Shown: positions 1 through 10,063 of the stretch, piece by piece
Numbering within the stretch: position 1 is the stretch's first letter
Layout of the letters: each line of letters begins with the position of its first letter
NCBI GenBank assembly: GCA_958299035.1
Contig: CATQJL010000316.1
Location: 11,068,347 to 11,132,346 of the forward strand
Length of the DNA: 64,000 nt
Direction: 5' to 3'
Origin: Cylicocyclus nassatus
Taxonomy: Eukaryota; Nematoda; Chromadorea; Rhabditida; Strongylidae
Made by a program: the position numbers and the translations under genes
Notes under the pieces: model-generated
What the model saw: only the letters and a program-made list of their open reading frames with translations
Database searches by the model: none
Told to the model about the DNA's origin: nothing

Positions 1-713
1 TCCCGGCAGGTGCAATGGTTTTGCGATCGACCTTACATTGCACAGTGACCTGTTATATCGGGAGGCTCTAGGAGCTCGCTAACCTCGCGCCCCAAAAACG
101 AGCTTGTCGTGAGGTTCGCGAGCTTGCCGTCATGTCTTATGCCAACATGCGGGGTAGATTACTACGGGCCCTTTCGATTTAACCTGATTCCAATCCTTCT
201 CTCGCTTTCGTTCAATTCGTTCAGCATCTCTTCGGCTTCGCTAATAGACTTCGAGAACAAAACGATATCGTCTGATTCGAAAGGTACCTCCCATCCACGC
301 AAATTTCGTTTCCCAATCGAGCGACTGCATGCAACATTGCAGTACCGCGGCAAACAATTTTGCGACAAGTGTCGCCTTGTCGGACTCCTTTCTCGATACG
401 AATGTGGAGCGGGTGGTCAAACAGCTGTATCATGCTGGTACATTCTTTGTTGCAGTCCGCTATAGTCCTTATGTATGTTGGGTCCACGCCTTGGTCGATC
501 AGAGCAGTTGATACGGCGTTGATTTCCACACTATCGAAGGCCGTTTCGTAATCGACGAAGGTGAGGAGTAGGGTAAGTTGGTATTCACGGCAGACTGACT
601 ACCCATGAGACGGTTTGGATGTGATCGACACAGCTGACCTCTCTTCCGCCCTTCTTGTGAAGAAGAATAGTGCAAAATGTCTTCCACTGGTTGGGTATTC
701 TTTTCTTTTCCAG

Positions 714-1708
714 TGGCCGTATTCATCAACGAACCCTGAGGATCTGAAAAGCAATTAACCCGTATTCATGAAACACGGGGTAAGCTTAACCCTGAGAGTT
801 AAATCTACCCTTGAGGGTAAACCTTACCCCGAAAGCTATTAACCCGTATTCATCAACGAATCCTGAGGATTAAACTAACCCTGAAGGGTAAAACTTACGT
901 AATTCATCAGGATTAATTTAACCCTAGCTTAGAGCAAGGTTAACTCTACCCTGAGACTTCATACAGACATTTACTAGCATCTAATAGGTTTATGAAAAAC
1001 GATCAACGAGTATTGTAGTATTCAGTATTAGATTGTTGTTATGGTAATTTGTTTCGACTTCGTTTTGTGTTCAAAATTCGAAGTACATGAAACACTGAGT
1101 TCGCGAGAAAAAGAATTCTAGCTTTGGTGACAAATAAATGCGACGAGGAAAAATGGTTGCGCATTCCACTCTGACAAGTGCCAAAACAGAAGAACCACTT
1201 TATGATAACACGCATTGACCCCTAAAAGAGTAGCACAAGCCCGGTATTAAACGAACTGCGCAAAAGTAGAACTTACACGGCACAACTGCACACATGAAAA
1301 TAAATTCACACTGTAAGATTGGTTGCTGCACAAATATGCTAGAGATGTATTATAAAAACTAATGTTAGAAGCTTATTCGTTGATTATACTACTATAACAG
1401 TGAAAGAATAGAAGTATAGAGTGAATTTAGCACGTTCTTAGGCATTCTGTGATGTGAGTTTGCACAGCGCACGCGTAACTGACGCCTTTATCCCCAGGAT
1501 TAGTTCAATTCTCAGGGTTCATTGGCCGTATTCATCAATCATAGGGTTCGTTGATGAATACGGCCACAGGTTCGTTGATCGATATGGGTGGATTGCGTTC
1601 GGTGGCAAACCCTACCCTATGGTTGATGAATACGGCCAATGAACCCTAAGGGTTAAATTAACCCTGGGGGTAAATTTATCCCTCAGGGTTCGTTGATGAA
1701 TACGGCCA
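714..1708. mobile_element. 995-bp inverted-repeat element with 3-bp CAG target duplication
   Basis: The termini are inverted repeats beginning TGGCCGTATTCATCAACGAA, and both ends continue into TTAACCCT/AGGGTTAA-type repeats. CAG flanks it at 711-713 and 1709-1711. If the element and one CAG are removed, the minus-strand RTE reading frame rejoins in frame (R-Y-L followed by E-K-K-R-I), so the boundaries are supported by the host sequence. There is no coding capacity, so it is non-autonomous. A 3-bp duplication fits several DNA-transposon superfamilies and I do not assign one. Confidence 0.85.
1523..1638. repeat. Nested palindromic copy of the same terminal sequence
   Basis: A 116-bp segment is bounded by TGGCCGTATTCATCAATCAT and its inverted counterpart. 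It lies inside the right half of the 714-1708 element, and a further terminus-like copy ends near 1568. It may be a second, smaller element inserted into the first, or an internal duplication of the end. Confidence 0.6.
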
Positions 1709-1783
1709 CAGATAGCGTGTCATATGAGTTGCCAGTAGTGTGTGTAACTTGTGTCCGCCTGCTCTGAGTAAGTTCCGCCTGCT

Positions 1784-1830
1784 CACAGCCCCTGGTCCTG
1801 GCGGTGACTCCGCCAGGACCAGGGGCTGTG
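1784..1830. repeat. Perfect 21-bp hairpin in RTE coding sequence
   Basis: Two perfectly complementary 21-nt arms (1784-1804 and 1810-1830) surround a 5-nt loop. They overlie the RTE motif APGPGGV. A short direct duplication of GAGCAGGCGGA lies beside it, so this looks like a local fold-back duplication in the dead LINE, not a regulatory stem. Confidence 0.85.
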
Positions 1831-2440
1831 CCTGACTTCATGCGCTCTATGACCGAACGTACTTCCAGGAAGAATACTCTGTGGCTGCTCATCGGTGGGG
1901 ATGATAGGGTTTGGTACCGGCGTCGTGGATCCAAAAAGCTCGTTGTAGAAGTCATTTGTTATCGCTTCCATTTCGCTCGGGAGTTCACTAATCTTCCGTC
2001 CTTATTCAGTAGAGCTTGCATCGATATCTCGTGCTCGCGAAGGTCCCTTCGAAACCTCTTCAGATTTTTCCTGTTTTGTGCTGCTTTCAATATCTTCATT
2101 TGTCGATATCGCTTCAAATCCCCTTGTACGGATTTCCTGCAAATGCCGTTTACCGTGCTTGCTCGAGATCGATACACTTAGATCTGCGTGCAGGATTCTC
2201 CTTTTCTGAAGAAGCTCCTTCATGTTGTTCGTCAATCGTCCCGAGCCTCTTTCAACAGTAAGAATTGTCTGCTCTGCACACTGCGTAGTCCTTTAATCAG
2301 CTTTTCTGGATCTTCTGTCGTAGAATTCACAAAAGTGTTCATTTGAAACTCTTCCCTAGCCTTGCTGAATGCGAGAGCAGACCATTGTGAACGGTAAATT
2401 TTCGTGGAAAACGGGATTTCAAGGTCCAACACATATAATT

Positions 2441-2842
2441 TCGCGGGCGCAAAAGTTTTCCGACTTGTACGATTGCCTAGTGACAGCTGCTCAGTTTTTA
2501 CGGGAGCACGACTTGAAAGACGTCGATAATCCCAATAAAATTAGATTTTTTTTATGAAAAAAATCACTGAACTTAAAATCTACACAGCTGCATGAGTTCC
2601 TTCTTTATTTTCCTAATACCTTGCATTTCTCTGCGTGTAAAAGTAACTCATAAAAATCCGATTCAATATAAAGACATTAGTAACATTGACAAAATATTGA
2701 GAAGAAAATTATAGGTTTGAGGTAGGTTACGTATGCATGAAAAATTGCAGCTAAACCGCATTAATCTACCTCTAAAGCATGAGAAAGATCAGCCGGAGGG
2801 CTTCTGCGCAGCTAATAAAAAGAAAGTGATCAGAATGCTTAC
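2441..2842. other. AT-rich stretch, nothing recognised
   Basis: No coding, repeat or RNA feature is evident here beyond A/T runs. Confidence 0.5.
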
Positions 2843-3303
2843 GAGATCAATCACGAGATCAATACCACATTGTTTGACACATGTCGCAACAAAAAACTAG
2901 TCACGTGCCAATTTACCAAAATTCATGGTGATATATAACGGCACCTAAATTTGAATCAAGTGCAAAAAATTTGAGACAATATGGAAGCTCACCTCAACCA
3001 GTGCTAGTGTAAAAGTCGCAAGAGATGATGTCAAGCCAACCACAAATAAAACTCTGTGTACTTTGGTGCAACAACATCTATTTCTTCTACATGTGAGTCT
3101 GAAATAAGTAATCGTAGAACAGATAAGAATAATAAATGTCAGATTAATGCGACAAATAAAGTTGTGAAAGTCAATGAACCCTGAAAAAATGAATTTTGTA
3201 GGTTTGTGGGAGGTAGAGAAATTTTTTTCAACCTCAAGCCGTGTGGCATACTGTAGCGTTACCATCCTTGTCTTATAAATGGCAGATCAAATTTCACGCT
3301 TAA

Positions 3304-3755
3304 AGGCAGTGTCCGGGCAAAAAGTCGACTTTGAGATTTTGTGCTTATCCGGGCCTATTCACTATGCTGAATCCGAAAATCCACATTGGAAAGCGCGAAA
3401 ACGGCAAAAAAGGGCTCTAACGCAGGAGGGAAATCAGCTGGTGGGCGGGGTCTTCCCCACTGCGGATTCACGCTCCAAGCTTCCGGAGCGATCTTTTCGG
3501 TCCCGATTTCAAGTCATTGCATTTGCACCTGGCCTGTGGAGATCTCAGGGCGCTAACGGAATCGAGAAAATCGCTTCAGAAGCCGGGACCGCGAAATTCA
3601 CAGGGAGGACCCCGCCCACTTCCGATTTCCCTCCTGCGTTAGAGCCCTTTTTCGCCGTTTTCGCGCTTTCCAATGTAGATTTTCGAAGTCAGCATGGCGA
3701 ATAGGCCCGGGTAAGCATAAAATCTCAAAAACGACTTTTTGCCCGGACACTGCCT
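3304..3755. mobile_element. MITE with TTAA duplication, AGGCAGTGTCC ends
   Basis: The element is 452 bp and almost fully palindromic, with ends AGGCAGTGTCCGGGCAAAAA and the inverse. TTAA lies on both sides (3300-3303 and 3756-3759). An open frame through it exists only because the palindrome is stop-poor. It belongs to the same family as 10761-11188, 45570-45995 and 61783-62368. A TTAA target is known for piggyBac and Kolobok elements, but no transposase is present to decide. Confidence 0.85.
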
Positions 3756-4640
3756 TTAAATCTGATTGCATACTCATGAATGAAGAGTGCGTATGATGAA
3801 TAGCCTCTAGTTAATCAAAAAATGGATTGCTGTTGAAAGAAACAATAGAAAAAATGCAAAAAAGTAGTCCAACACAAGAACTTCTCCATAACGAATTTCT
3901 TCAGCCAAGTTACAAAAACAATATCTTGAATGGCGACGAATCTGGCATTTTAGTAGATGGAAGCGAGTTATGGGGTGAGATGTTCGGTTTTATAAATTCT
4001 AATGTTCATAATCGTGGATTGATTCGATTAAAAGAGAATGTGCGTGTCTGAAAAAAGTAAATAAAAAGGTAATGACAATAATGGTGTTCAACAGAAAGTG
4101 TTTGGGAAGAGCTGAGTAGAACAAATTGGGTTTAAGATATATGATTTTATAAGATCTGAAGTTTTAATTATAGACCATTTTGAGAATGTGTTCAAGTCGA
4201 AAACAAGGATAAAGGTCATGATGCCCACCTATTCCGGTAGAAGCTTCATGTTTGCTATTGTTAGACCTCCAGCATATAAGGAGCAACGTAAGAATGTGTT
4301 GGTAATAAAATCAAGTCAATCAAATGTAATAAGAATGTCATATTTAGGAATTTTTTTCCAATGATACTCCCAGATCCGAAAAAAATTACTTGTACAGCTT
4401 CATAACTAATATCACAGTTTTTCTATTTTTTCCGGCTCATTCGCCCTCTAAATCAGTAGCAAAATTATATCACCTCATTGTACGCTAAGTAATTAGAACA
4501 GCTGTTATTCTATCAAGTAGGTAGCAGCATAAAATTGTGCATGTCTAGTGTAATGTCTAGAGTAGTTCATGATGAATTGCACAACGGAAATCTCCAGAGA
4601 CGGGATTCCCTCAGGAGGATAGCAGTAATTTACAAAATTA
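3756..4640. other. No gene recognised
   Basis: This is likely intron or flank of the receptor pseudogene. A short open frame near 3830-4050 on the plus strand has no recognisable domain. Minus-strand sequence near 4690-4640 resembles the receptor paralogue at 41090-41120. Confidence 0.4.
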
Positions 4641-4961
4641 TCCAATTCCTAGAATGCGAGTGGTTGACATATCAAAGCACTACATCACAACCACCTGTAA
4701 AGATCACTTTTCTGCACATTTTTACAACTATCAAAATTTTATACATACTACTGAGGCACCGCAGATCCTGAAAAATGCTAATCTCAGAAATGAATTGTTG
4801 CTCTTCATAATGATAACAATGGCAATGTTGACATAGAGAAATACAGTAGAAATACCATAGAACAAAGGAATGTGGAAGAAAAGCTCTTTCTCTAATTTGT
4901 ACTCGGCAACTTCACACTTTGCATATTCACAGGTATGGAAGCAGTTGGCCTTTATAGCCAC

Positions 4962-6187
4962 CTTTGTAGCCCATGAGGGTAGCTTCTACCAAGGAAAATA
5001 ATTGGTCAGTAAGATTAAGGCAAGTCTAGTCTTCGGAGCAGAATGAACGACATTTGGTGCCACCCATGTTCACGCTCAATTTCGCTCCCTCTTTCCTTCT
5101 CGTTTTAATAAAGGAGTGCGCAAAGCAGAAATCACGCATACTTCTCGCACGTGCATGAAGCATTCATAAGAATGTCTAATCACTGCTATATTTGCACCAG
5201 AGCTCTGCCCTATGGAAGTGCGGAATAATCTAAAGCGTTCCCCAACAATATTTGGCAAAAATGTGCTCATTTGCGTTTTCTGGGAAGTCGTGTTTAGCAA
5301 GCCAGCGAAGCGATCCAGCTAAACCTTGACTTGTTTACTCCATTATGAGCAAGCACACATTACGTATATTTATTTAGATGCACCTAAAATGCTCCAATAA
5401 GCAACATAGGAGCGGGTAGTATAATTCAAAAATGCATCGCCATTGATAAGAGGCTAAACAGAAAGAAGACAAACAACAAGCACCAACTGCGCATTTTACT
5501 GTTTTGCAAAAATCAAAACCCAGCTTTACTTGGAGGGCCAGCGAGTCTACCGGCGGAAGCTAGCTGCTTATAGTTCCAAAAAATAAAGTAGAACATTTTT
5601 GAAGGTACAGTAATAAAAGAAAAGAATGTGTGGCAAAATACCTATTTGCGATCTTGTTACAGAAAAAGTTTTATATGACAGAGCGTAGGAGGTATGCAGC
5701 GGTGCCAAAAAGAGAAAAAATGAATGTATCGGTTGGCAACTTCAAGGAAAAACACTCAAGGAATATCTTGAAAATTCTAACAGCTGTAGCACTCTATTTT
5801 CTCTAAAGTATTCCAAAAAGAAAAGACGAGCAGGAACACGGAAATTTGTTTACGATTGAGGCCGTTGCAGTTTTATGTTGCAGCAAAATTTAGTGCCTTT
5901 CCAAGCCTAGAAATCGTTAAGTTTAAAGAGTCTCTACGCTCACTACTAATTTTGATGCAAAGTGCGAGTACTATCTGCTTAGATACTTTCCGCGCATAAA
6001 TTTCATTGCACAAATATCACCACAAATTTAAGGATCATCGTAAATCAATTAATTTGAGAATAAAAGCAGTTGCTTTCAGCGCTATATCATTTTGAGGAGT
6101 AAATCCCAGTACAGCATTATTGAGACGAAGGTAAGTTTGGGCAAGCCAGATTTTTCTTTACTGCGATATTGAAATTCATCTTACATA
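4962..6187. other. No gene recognised
   Basis: AT-rich sequence with only short open frames. No inverted repeat or domain was spotted. Confidence 0.4.
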
Positions 6188-6330
6188 CAGGGTGTCTAAA
6201 AAACGTCCCTACTGATCTTCTCTTCCTTTGATGTTTTCAGCCAAACTTTAGCTGGCATTCTGTGTTGCTGGCTTTAACTTAAATTTATGGTATAAAGAGG
6301 AGCTATCGCTATTCGTGACTGTAAGATTAC
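6188..6330 (+). mobile_element. Mariner-type element end (CAGGGTGTC), partial
   Basis: The segment starts CAGGGTGTCTAAAAAACGTC after TA and continues with sequence shared with 53040-53712 and 56309-56988 (a CTGGCTTTAACTTAAATTTA-like block, then GACTGTAAGATTACAG). No matching right end was found nearby, so it is one end of a broken element. Confidence 0.6.
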
Positions 6331-6508
6331 AGAAAGGACCTTCAGCCAAGGTGTCCTTGCACACTACCAGCAACTTTGAATAATCTCCGAAACAACTGCA
6401 ATTTTGTAGGAAGTTTTTGGAGACGCCAATTCTAGCAAATAACTTTATACAGATTTCTGACGCAGTTTGGATTGTGTGAAGAGGTTTCCGAACTTGCTTT
6501 TTTTGGTG

Positions 6509-6520
6509 TGCTTGAAATAA
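6509..6520. repeat. Target site duplication, left
   Basis: TGCTTGAAATAA here is repeated at 10409-10420, flanking the whole Penelope-like composite. The matching unoccupied site in copy B is near 60028 (ATGCCTGGGATAA). Confidence 0.85.
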
Positions 6521-7219
6521 CTTTGGTATGATATTTGAGCAGTGGCCAAGATTGGTATCGATCTTTATTTCTCGGCTAACGTTTCGGAGTACAACTCCTT
6601 CTTCGGAGCCTGAAAGATCAAAAACTATGCGAAACTGTTCTTGTAAGCACTCAGTCACCTAACAGATACTGTTCAACACATGGTAGTTGCAAGATGAAGA
6701 CAGAGACCGTAACTAAGCTAATGCTTACCTCAATAGCCAGCAATGGAGACTAAGAGCAGACCACCTAATGGATAGCGCCGTTACTGTGTACTGCTATACC
6801 ACTATTTATACAGCACAGATGACCTGACCTGACCCAGACCCGTAGGTCAAAAGCCACAAAGAGCTTGATACGGTGCTAATTCGGTCGTCACGGCAATGCA
6901 TTCTTCTTTGCGGTTTATTTTTGGAGTTTTTGATGCTATCCAAAATGCCTCCAACGTCTTTCGCGCTACAGTATCAGGCTCCTGCGATAAGATTGTGACA
7001 GCTACGTCATAGTGTTGATCGTCATGGCGTTGCCTGCGGTGGGCACCTAGAGGGGTAGACAATTTCGATTTTTCGAGCCCGTCTAGGTGCTCCTTGACCC
7101 GTACGCACAAGGGCCTGCCGGTTTCCCCTACATACTGATCTCCACATGTCTGGCACGTAATCAGATACACTACGCCAGACTCCATACAATCCCCCTGCTT
7201 CCCAAATGGACAAATGACG
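6521..7219 (-). mobile_element. Inverted 5'-truncated partial copy of the Penelope-like element
   Basis: This 699-bp segment is the reverse complement of 9655-10353 without indels and with about two mismatches seen by eye. Read on the minus strand it encodes the C-terminal GIY-YIG region from VICPFGKQGD to the stop near 6847, then the 3' region and a shortened terminal repeat ending at 6521. It joins head-on to the left terminal repeat with a 2-bp overlap at 7218-7219. An inverted, 5'-truncated partner next to the main copy is a known arrangement for Penelope elements. Confidence 0.9.
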
Positions 7220-7355
7220 AAGAAGGAGTTGTACTCCGAAACGTTAGCCGAGAAATAAAGATCGATACCAATCTTGGCCACTGCTCAAATATCATACCAA
7301 AGTTATATGGACGATGCCAAGATTAATTGACAATCGAGCTCTAAGCGTTATTGAA
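7218..7355 (+). repeat. Left terminal repeat (pLTR) of the Penelope-like element
   Basis: This 138-bp direct repeat looks identical by eye to 10269-10406. It contains GGAGTTGTACTCCGAAACGT, a stem-loop plus GAAAC that resembles the stem II side of a hammerhead ribozyme. It also carries the start codon of the large ORF at 7314, so the first 14 codons of the ORF lie inside the repeat. Confidence 0.9.
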
Positions 7356-9569
7356 GACGTACCAGCAAACTGCACTCGCATTATCAAAGAAGTCCTCTCG
7401 ATGCGACAACATATAGTCTCCGAAAGACAGACTATTATGTTCCTCCGCCGCTGCCTACATCACCATGTGGTCCCGAGATTTATCAAGGACAAACACATTC
7501 ACGAGGCATGTGGATTATCAGAAGAAAGCCGGCAACTAAAGAAAATCGAGCAGCAAATCCTACGCGCAGCACTGAAGTCCAAACAGGATCATATGTTCGC
7601 CACGTTAAAGAAATGTCTGTACAAAGAACATTGCGGTGAACGCTTGATGCCGAACGTTCTTTGGAGGAGCATCGTGAGTAGATCAAAGACAGTTTGTGAT
7701 TCTGTTCGCTTTCGCACTAAGTCTAGGCTAATAGAGAAATTCAACAGATTGGTAGTTAATATACAAAACGAGAGACCTTCTGTTTCAGCTAGTGCTGACT
7801 CTGCTAGCCAAAATCAACCAACAACAGCAGCTGCCACCTCATTCACAACTCAATGCGCGCCTGCCCCTCGAGTAACCGTCATCGGCAATGTTTCTCTATC
7901 TATGGACGCGCTATCAATCCTAGACATGGGGCCGAGTTTCGCACCTAGTCAATCGATAGGCCCACAGGTGACTCGTAAGATTGTCGGCAGCCTACAAATC
8001 GTTCATGAGCGCCTGCAACACAGAGCTAGGCAAAACGATGATGAGCGCAATCAACAGAACGTTGGTAACGATTGGGGCACTAGGTTACCTCCCATACCCT
8101 TTCCCTCCTTATCCTTCAAACCGCAAGACCCTCATCCAGTGACAGACACCAAGTTTCGCCTTTTCGCCACTTCCATTTTCTCAATATTGTCACGTTTCCG
8201 AAATAGACGATTTTCTAGCAATCTCACGCCCACACAACGCCGTGGCCTGCGTGAACTACGTGACATGCGCGCTAGGTCACAGATCAAAATATCAACCAGC
8301 GACAAAGGTGGGGAGTTCGTCGTCATTTCACGTGACTTGGATGAGGCTATAACTAGACACCACCTGAGCGATAGTTCTTTGTACTGCCCTTCGTCGGATA
8401 AGGAGTTCGCTAAGCAATACCGTCGTTTGAACAGGGTGTGGACGGACGTCGCGCGGTCTGCTAACATACCTAAAGCTTTAGTGTCCCGCTTGAAGTGTGA
8501 ACTTCCCAAATGCCCAGTTCTCTATTTACTATTCAAAACGCACAAACTCACTGCTTCATCTCTACTCTCCAACAATCCATCAGATTTTAAGGTCAGGATA
8601 AGAAGTAGTTTCGGGGGTCCCAACGATAAAATATCTTGGCTGCTAAATCTAGTTCTCAACCAGCTGCTTAGGTTTATACCTGCACATTTATCAAACACCA
8701 AAATGTTTCTCGAACATCTTAGGAATACGCAGTTCACTAGCGATTGTGTGATGGAGTCCTTCGATGTTACTTCTCTGTACACCAATATTTCCAACAAGTC
8801 TGCCATGGAAGCCGTGTTTGAGCTTCTCATGGAACATCAGGACTCTCTCCACATGTACGGCCTCACTATTCAGCAAGTAATGACTCTCTTGAGTGAGTGC
8901 TTGAACTGCTGCATTTTTCGTTGGTCTGGAAGCTATTACAGACAAGTTAGAGGGTTAGCCATGGGGCAAAGACTGGCTCCTACCGTTGCTATTGCCTTTA
9001 TGTCCAAAATTGAAACCCCAGTACTTGCCCGCAAGCCATTATTATACTGTCGCTACATAGACGATTGTTGTGTAGTATGTCCATCACAGAGTGAGATGGA
9101 CATCTGCTTCAATCTCTTAAATACCCAGTCTCCCAATATCAAATTCACCCGCGAGACACCCAGCGATAATTGGCTTGCCTTCCTCAATGTGCAGGTATAC
9201 TTATCCAATGGAGTATACAAGACCAAATGGTTTCGTAAGCCTAGCAGCAAGAATATACTAGTCCATTATAGCTCTGCACACCCTTGTAGCACTAAGAGAT
9301 CCGTAGTAAGCAACATGTTCAGAACCACTAGGGTGGTCTCTTCAAATGCGCAGGAACGCACCGTATCGATGAATCTGGCTACACAGATCGCGCAGTCTAA
9401 CGGTTACCCCATAACAGGCAATCAGTTCAAGTCCAATCATTTGCCAGGCCGTAGATCGCGCACACTTGAGCAGCCTCCAAAAATTCCTTTTTGCTTCCCT
9501 TCATTTGCGACGAATTTAGCAGAGCAATCAGGAAAAGTTTGCAGCACGCGGGGCTTGCAAATGACGTAA
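7314..9569 (+). CDS. Penelope-like element reverse transcriptase
   Basis: An uninterrupted 751-residue frame that copies element RNA into DNA. The N-terminal 300 residues are basic and variable. The RT follows: KISTSDKGGEFVVI (about 325), LLFKTHKL (about 405), MESFDVTSLYTNI with the first catalytic Asp (about 482), GLAMGQRLAP (about 546) and the active site CRYIDDCC (about 579), then a thumb region with KWFRKPSSKN. This motif set is the hallmark of Penelope-like and telomerase-related RTs. The ATG at 7314 is in the left terminal repeat and gives MPRLID. The frame ends just after the RT in a short out-of-frame tail; the endonuclease continues in the overlapping frame 9491-10027. All catalytic motifs are present, so the RT could be active. 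Confidence 0.92.
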   Translation: MPRLIDNRALSVIEDVPANCTRIIKEVLSMRQHIVSERQTIMFLRRCLHHHVVPRFIKDKHIHEACGLSEESRQLKKIEQQILRAALKSKQDHMFATLKKCLYKEHCGERLMPNVLWRSIVSRSKTVCDSVRFRTKSRLIEKFNRLVVNIQNERPSVSASADSASQNQPTTAAATSFTTQCAPAPRVTVIGNVSLSMDALSILDMGPSFAPSQSIGPQVTRKIVGSLQIVHERLQHRARQNDDERNQQNVGNDWGTRLPPIPFPSLSFKPQDPHPVTDTKFRLFATSIFSILSRFRNRRFSSNLTPTQRRGLRELRDMRARSQIKISTSDKGGEFVVISRDLDEAITRHHLSDSSLYCPSSDKEFAKQYRRLNRVWTDVARSANIPKALVSRLKCELPKCPVLYLLFKTHKLTASSLLSNNPSDFKVRIRSSFGGPNDKISWLLNLVLNQLLRFIPAHLSNTKMFLEHLRNTQFTSDCVMESFDVTSLYTNISNKSAMEAVFELLMEHQDSLHMYGLTIQQVMTLLSECLNCCIFRWSGSYYRQVRGLAMGQRLAPTVAIAFMSKIETPVLARKPLLYCRYIDDCCVVCPSQSEMDICFNLLNTQSPNIKFTRETPSDNWLAFLNVQVYLSNGVYKTKWFRKPSSKNILVHYSSAHPCSTKRSVVSNMFRTTRVVSSNAQERTVSMNLATQIAQSNGYPITGNQFKSNHLPGRRSRTLEQPPKIPFCFPSFATNLAEQSGKVCSTRGLQMT

Positions 9570-10027
9570 GAGTCGTAGACATACCACCCCCTAACCTTAG
9601 GAAACAACTTATACGAAATCGTGCCTACGACCGGTTATGTACAATTCCGAATTGCGTCATTTGTCCATTTGGGAAGCAGGGGGATTGTATGGAGTCTGGC
9701 GTAGTGTATCTGATTACGTGCCAGACATGTGGAGATCAGTATGTAGGGGAAACCGGCAGGCCCTTGTGCGTACGGGTCAAGGAGCACCTAGACGGGCTCG
9801 AAAAATCGAAATTGTCTACCCCTCTAGGTGCCCACCGCAGGCAACGCCATGACGATCAACACTATGACGTAGCTGTCACAATCTTATCGCAGGAGCCTGA
9901 TACTGTAGCGCGAAAGACGTTGGAGGCATTTTGGATAGCATCAAAAACTCCAAAAATAAACCGCAAAGAAGAATGCATTGCCGTGACGACCGAATTAGCA
10001 CCGTATCAAGCTCTTTGTGGCTTTTGA
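9491..10027 (+). CDS. GIY-YIG endonuclease domain of the Penelope-like element
   Basis: This frame overlaps the RT frame by 79 nt and lies one base back (-1). It reads LLPFICDEFSRAIRKSLQ, then RNRAYDRLC and a Cys-rich part (CVICPFGKQGDC, CQTC). The nuclease core is VVYLITC for GIY, YVGETGR for YIG, an Arg in CVRVKEH, a Glu in KTLEAFW and an Asn in KINRKEE; HRRQRH follows the core. These are the residues expected of Penelope GIY-YIG nucleases, which cut target DNA. It has no ATG at its start; the first codon is TTG, so it must be the C-terminal part of the RT polyprotein. The junction lies in CCTTTTTGC (9487-9495), so either a 1-nt loss or a -1 slip on the T run separates the two halves. Confidence 0.9.
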   Translation: MLPFICDEFSRAIRKSLQHAGLANDVRVVDIPPPNLRKQLIRNRAYDRLCTIPNCVICPFGKQGDCMESGVVYLITCQTCGDQYVGETGRPLCVRVKEHLDGLEKSKLSTPLGAHRRQRHDDQHYDVAVTILSQEPDTVARKTLEAFWIASKTPKINRKEECIAVTTELAPYQALCGF

Positions 10028-10063
10028 CCTACGGGTCTGAGTCAGGTCAGGTCATCTGTGCTG

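Larger units (their letters stand above)
110..2440 (-). mobile_element. RTE-clade LINE remnant (linker and RT), split by a MITE
   Basis: This is the decayed reverse transcriptase part of an RTE-type non-LTR retrotransposon, read on the minus strand. From high to low coordinates I can read the linker between endonuclease and RT (2000-2430, with RFRRDLREHEISMQALL), then KSGTAPGPGGV near 1800 and LRAGGHKLHTLLATHM near 1725. Below the inserted element come RIPNQWKT (about 690), DHIQTVSW, the catalytic-region relic F-DSVEINAVSTAL (about 525), KGVRQGDT (about 400) and SDDIVLF (about 255) in place of the usual FADD. Reading frames shift several times and the second catalytic motif is altered, so it is dead. 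The endonuclease domain is not visible. RTE motifs are recognised from family knowledge; the interruption at 714-1708 is seen directly. Confidence 0.85.
2843..4961 (-). pseudogene. Serpentine chemoreceptor (7TM GPCR) pseudogene, copy 1
   Basis: Three blocks read on the minus strand resemble exons of a nematode serpentine receptor. Block X (about 4961-4731) contains LFYGISTVFLYVNIAIVII, a hydrophobic segment followed by SFLRLAFFRI. Block Y (3180-2993) has a TTTTTTCAG acceptor and a GAG/GTGAGC donor. It encodes a membrane segment, then FRLTCRRNR and RVLFVVGLTSSLATFTLAL. A 48-nt intron (2992-2945) leads to block Z (2944-2843), starting VPLYI, which has an in-frame stop (after ARD). A close paralogue lies at 39955-54262 on the other strand. 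The general family (Srg/Srv-like) is inferred from membrane topology and nematode context; the exact class is not settled. The stop in Z and the missing flanking exons make it a probable pseudogene. Confidence 0.55.

Noticed and set aside
3279..3704. 141-codon plus-strand frame
   Set aside because: It lies almost wholly within the palindromic TTAA MITE; both strands are stop-poor for that reason and no domain is visible.
7087..7326. Plus-strand frame at the Penelope junction
   Set aside because: It is antisense to the inverted GIY-YIG fragment and then runs into the terminal repeat; no independent coding signal.
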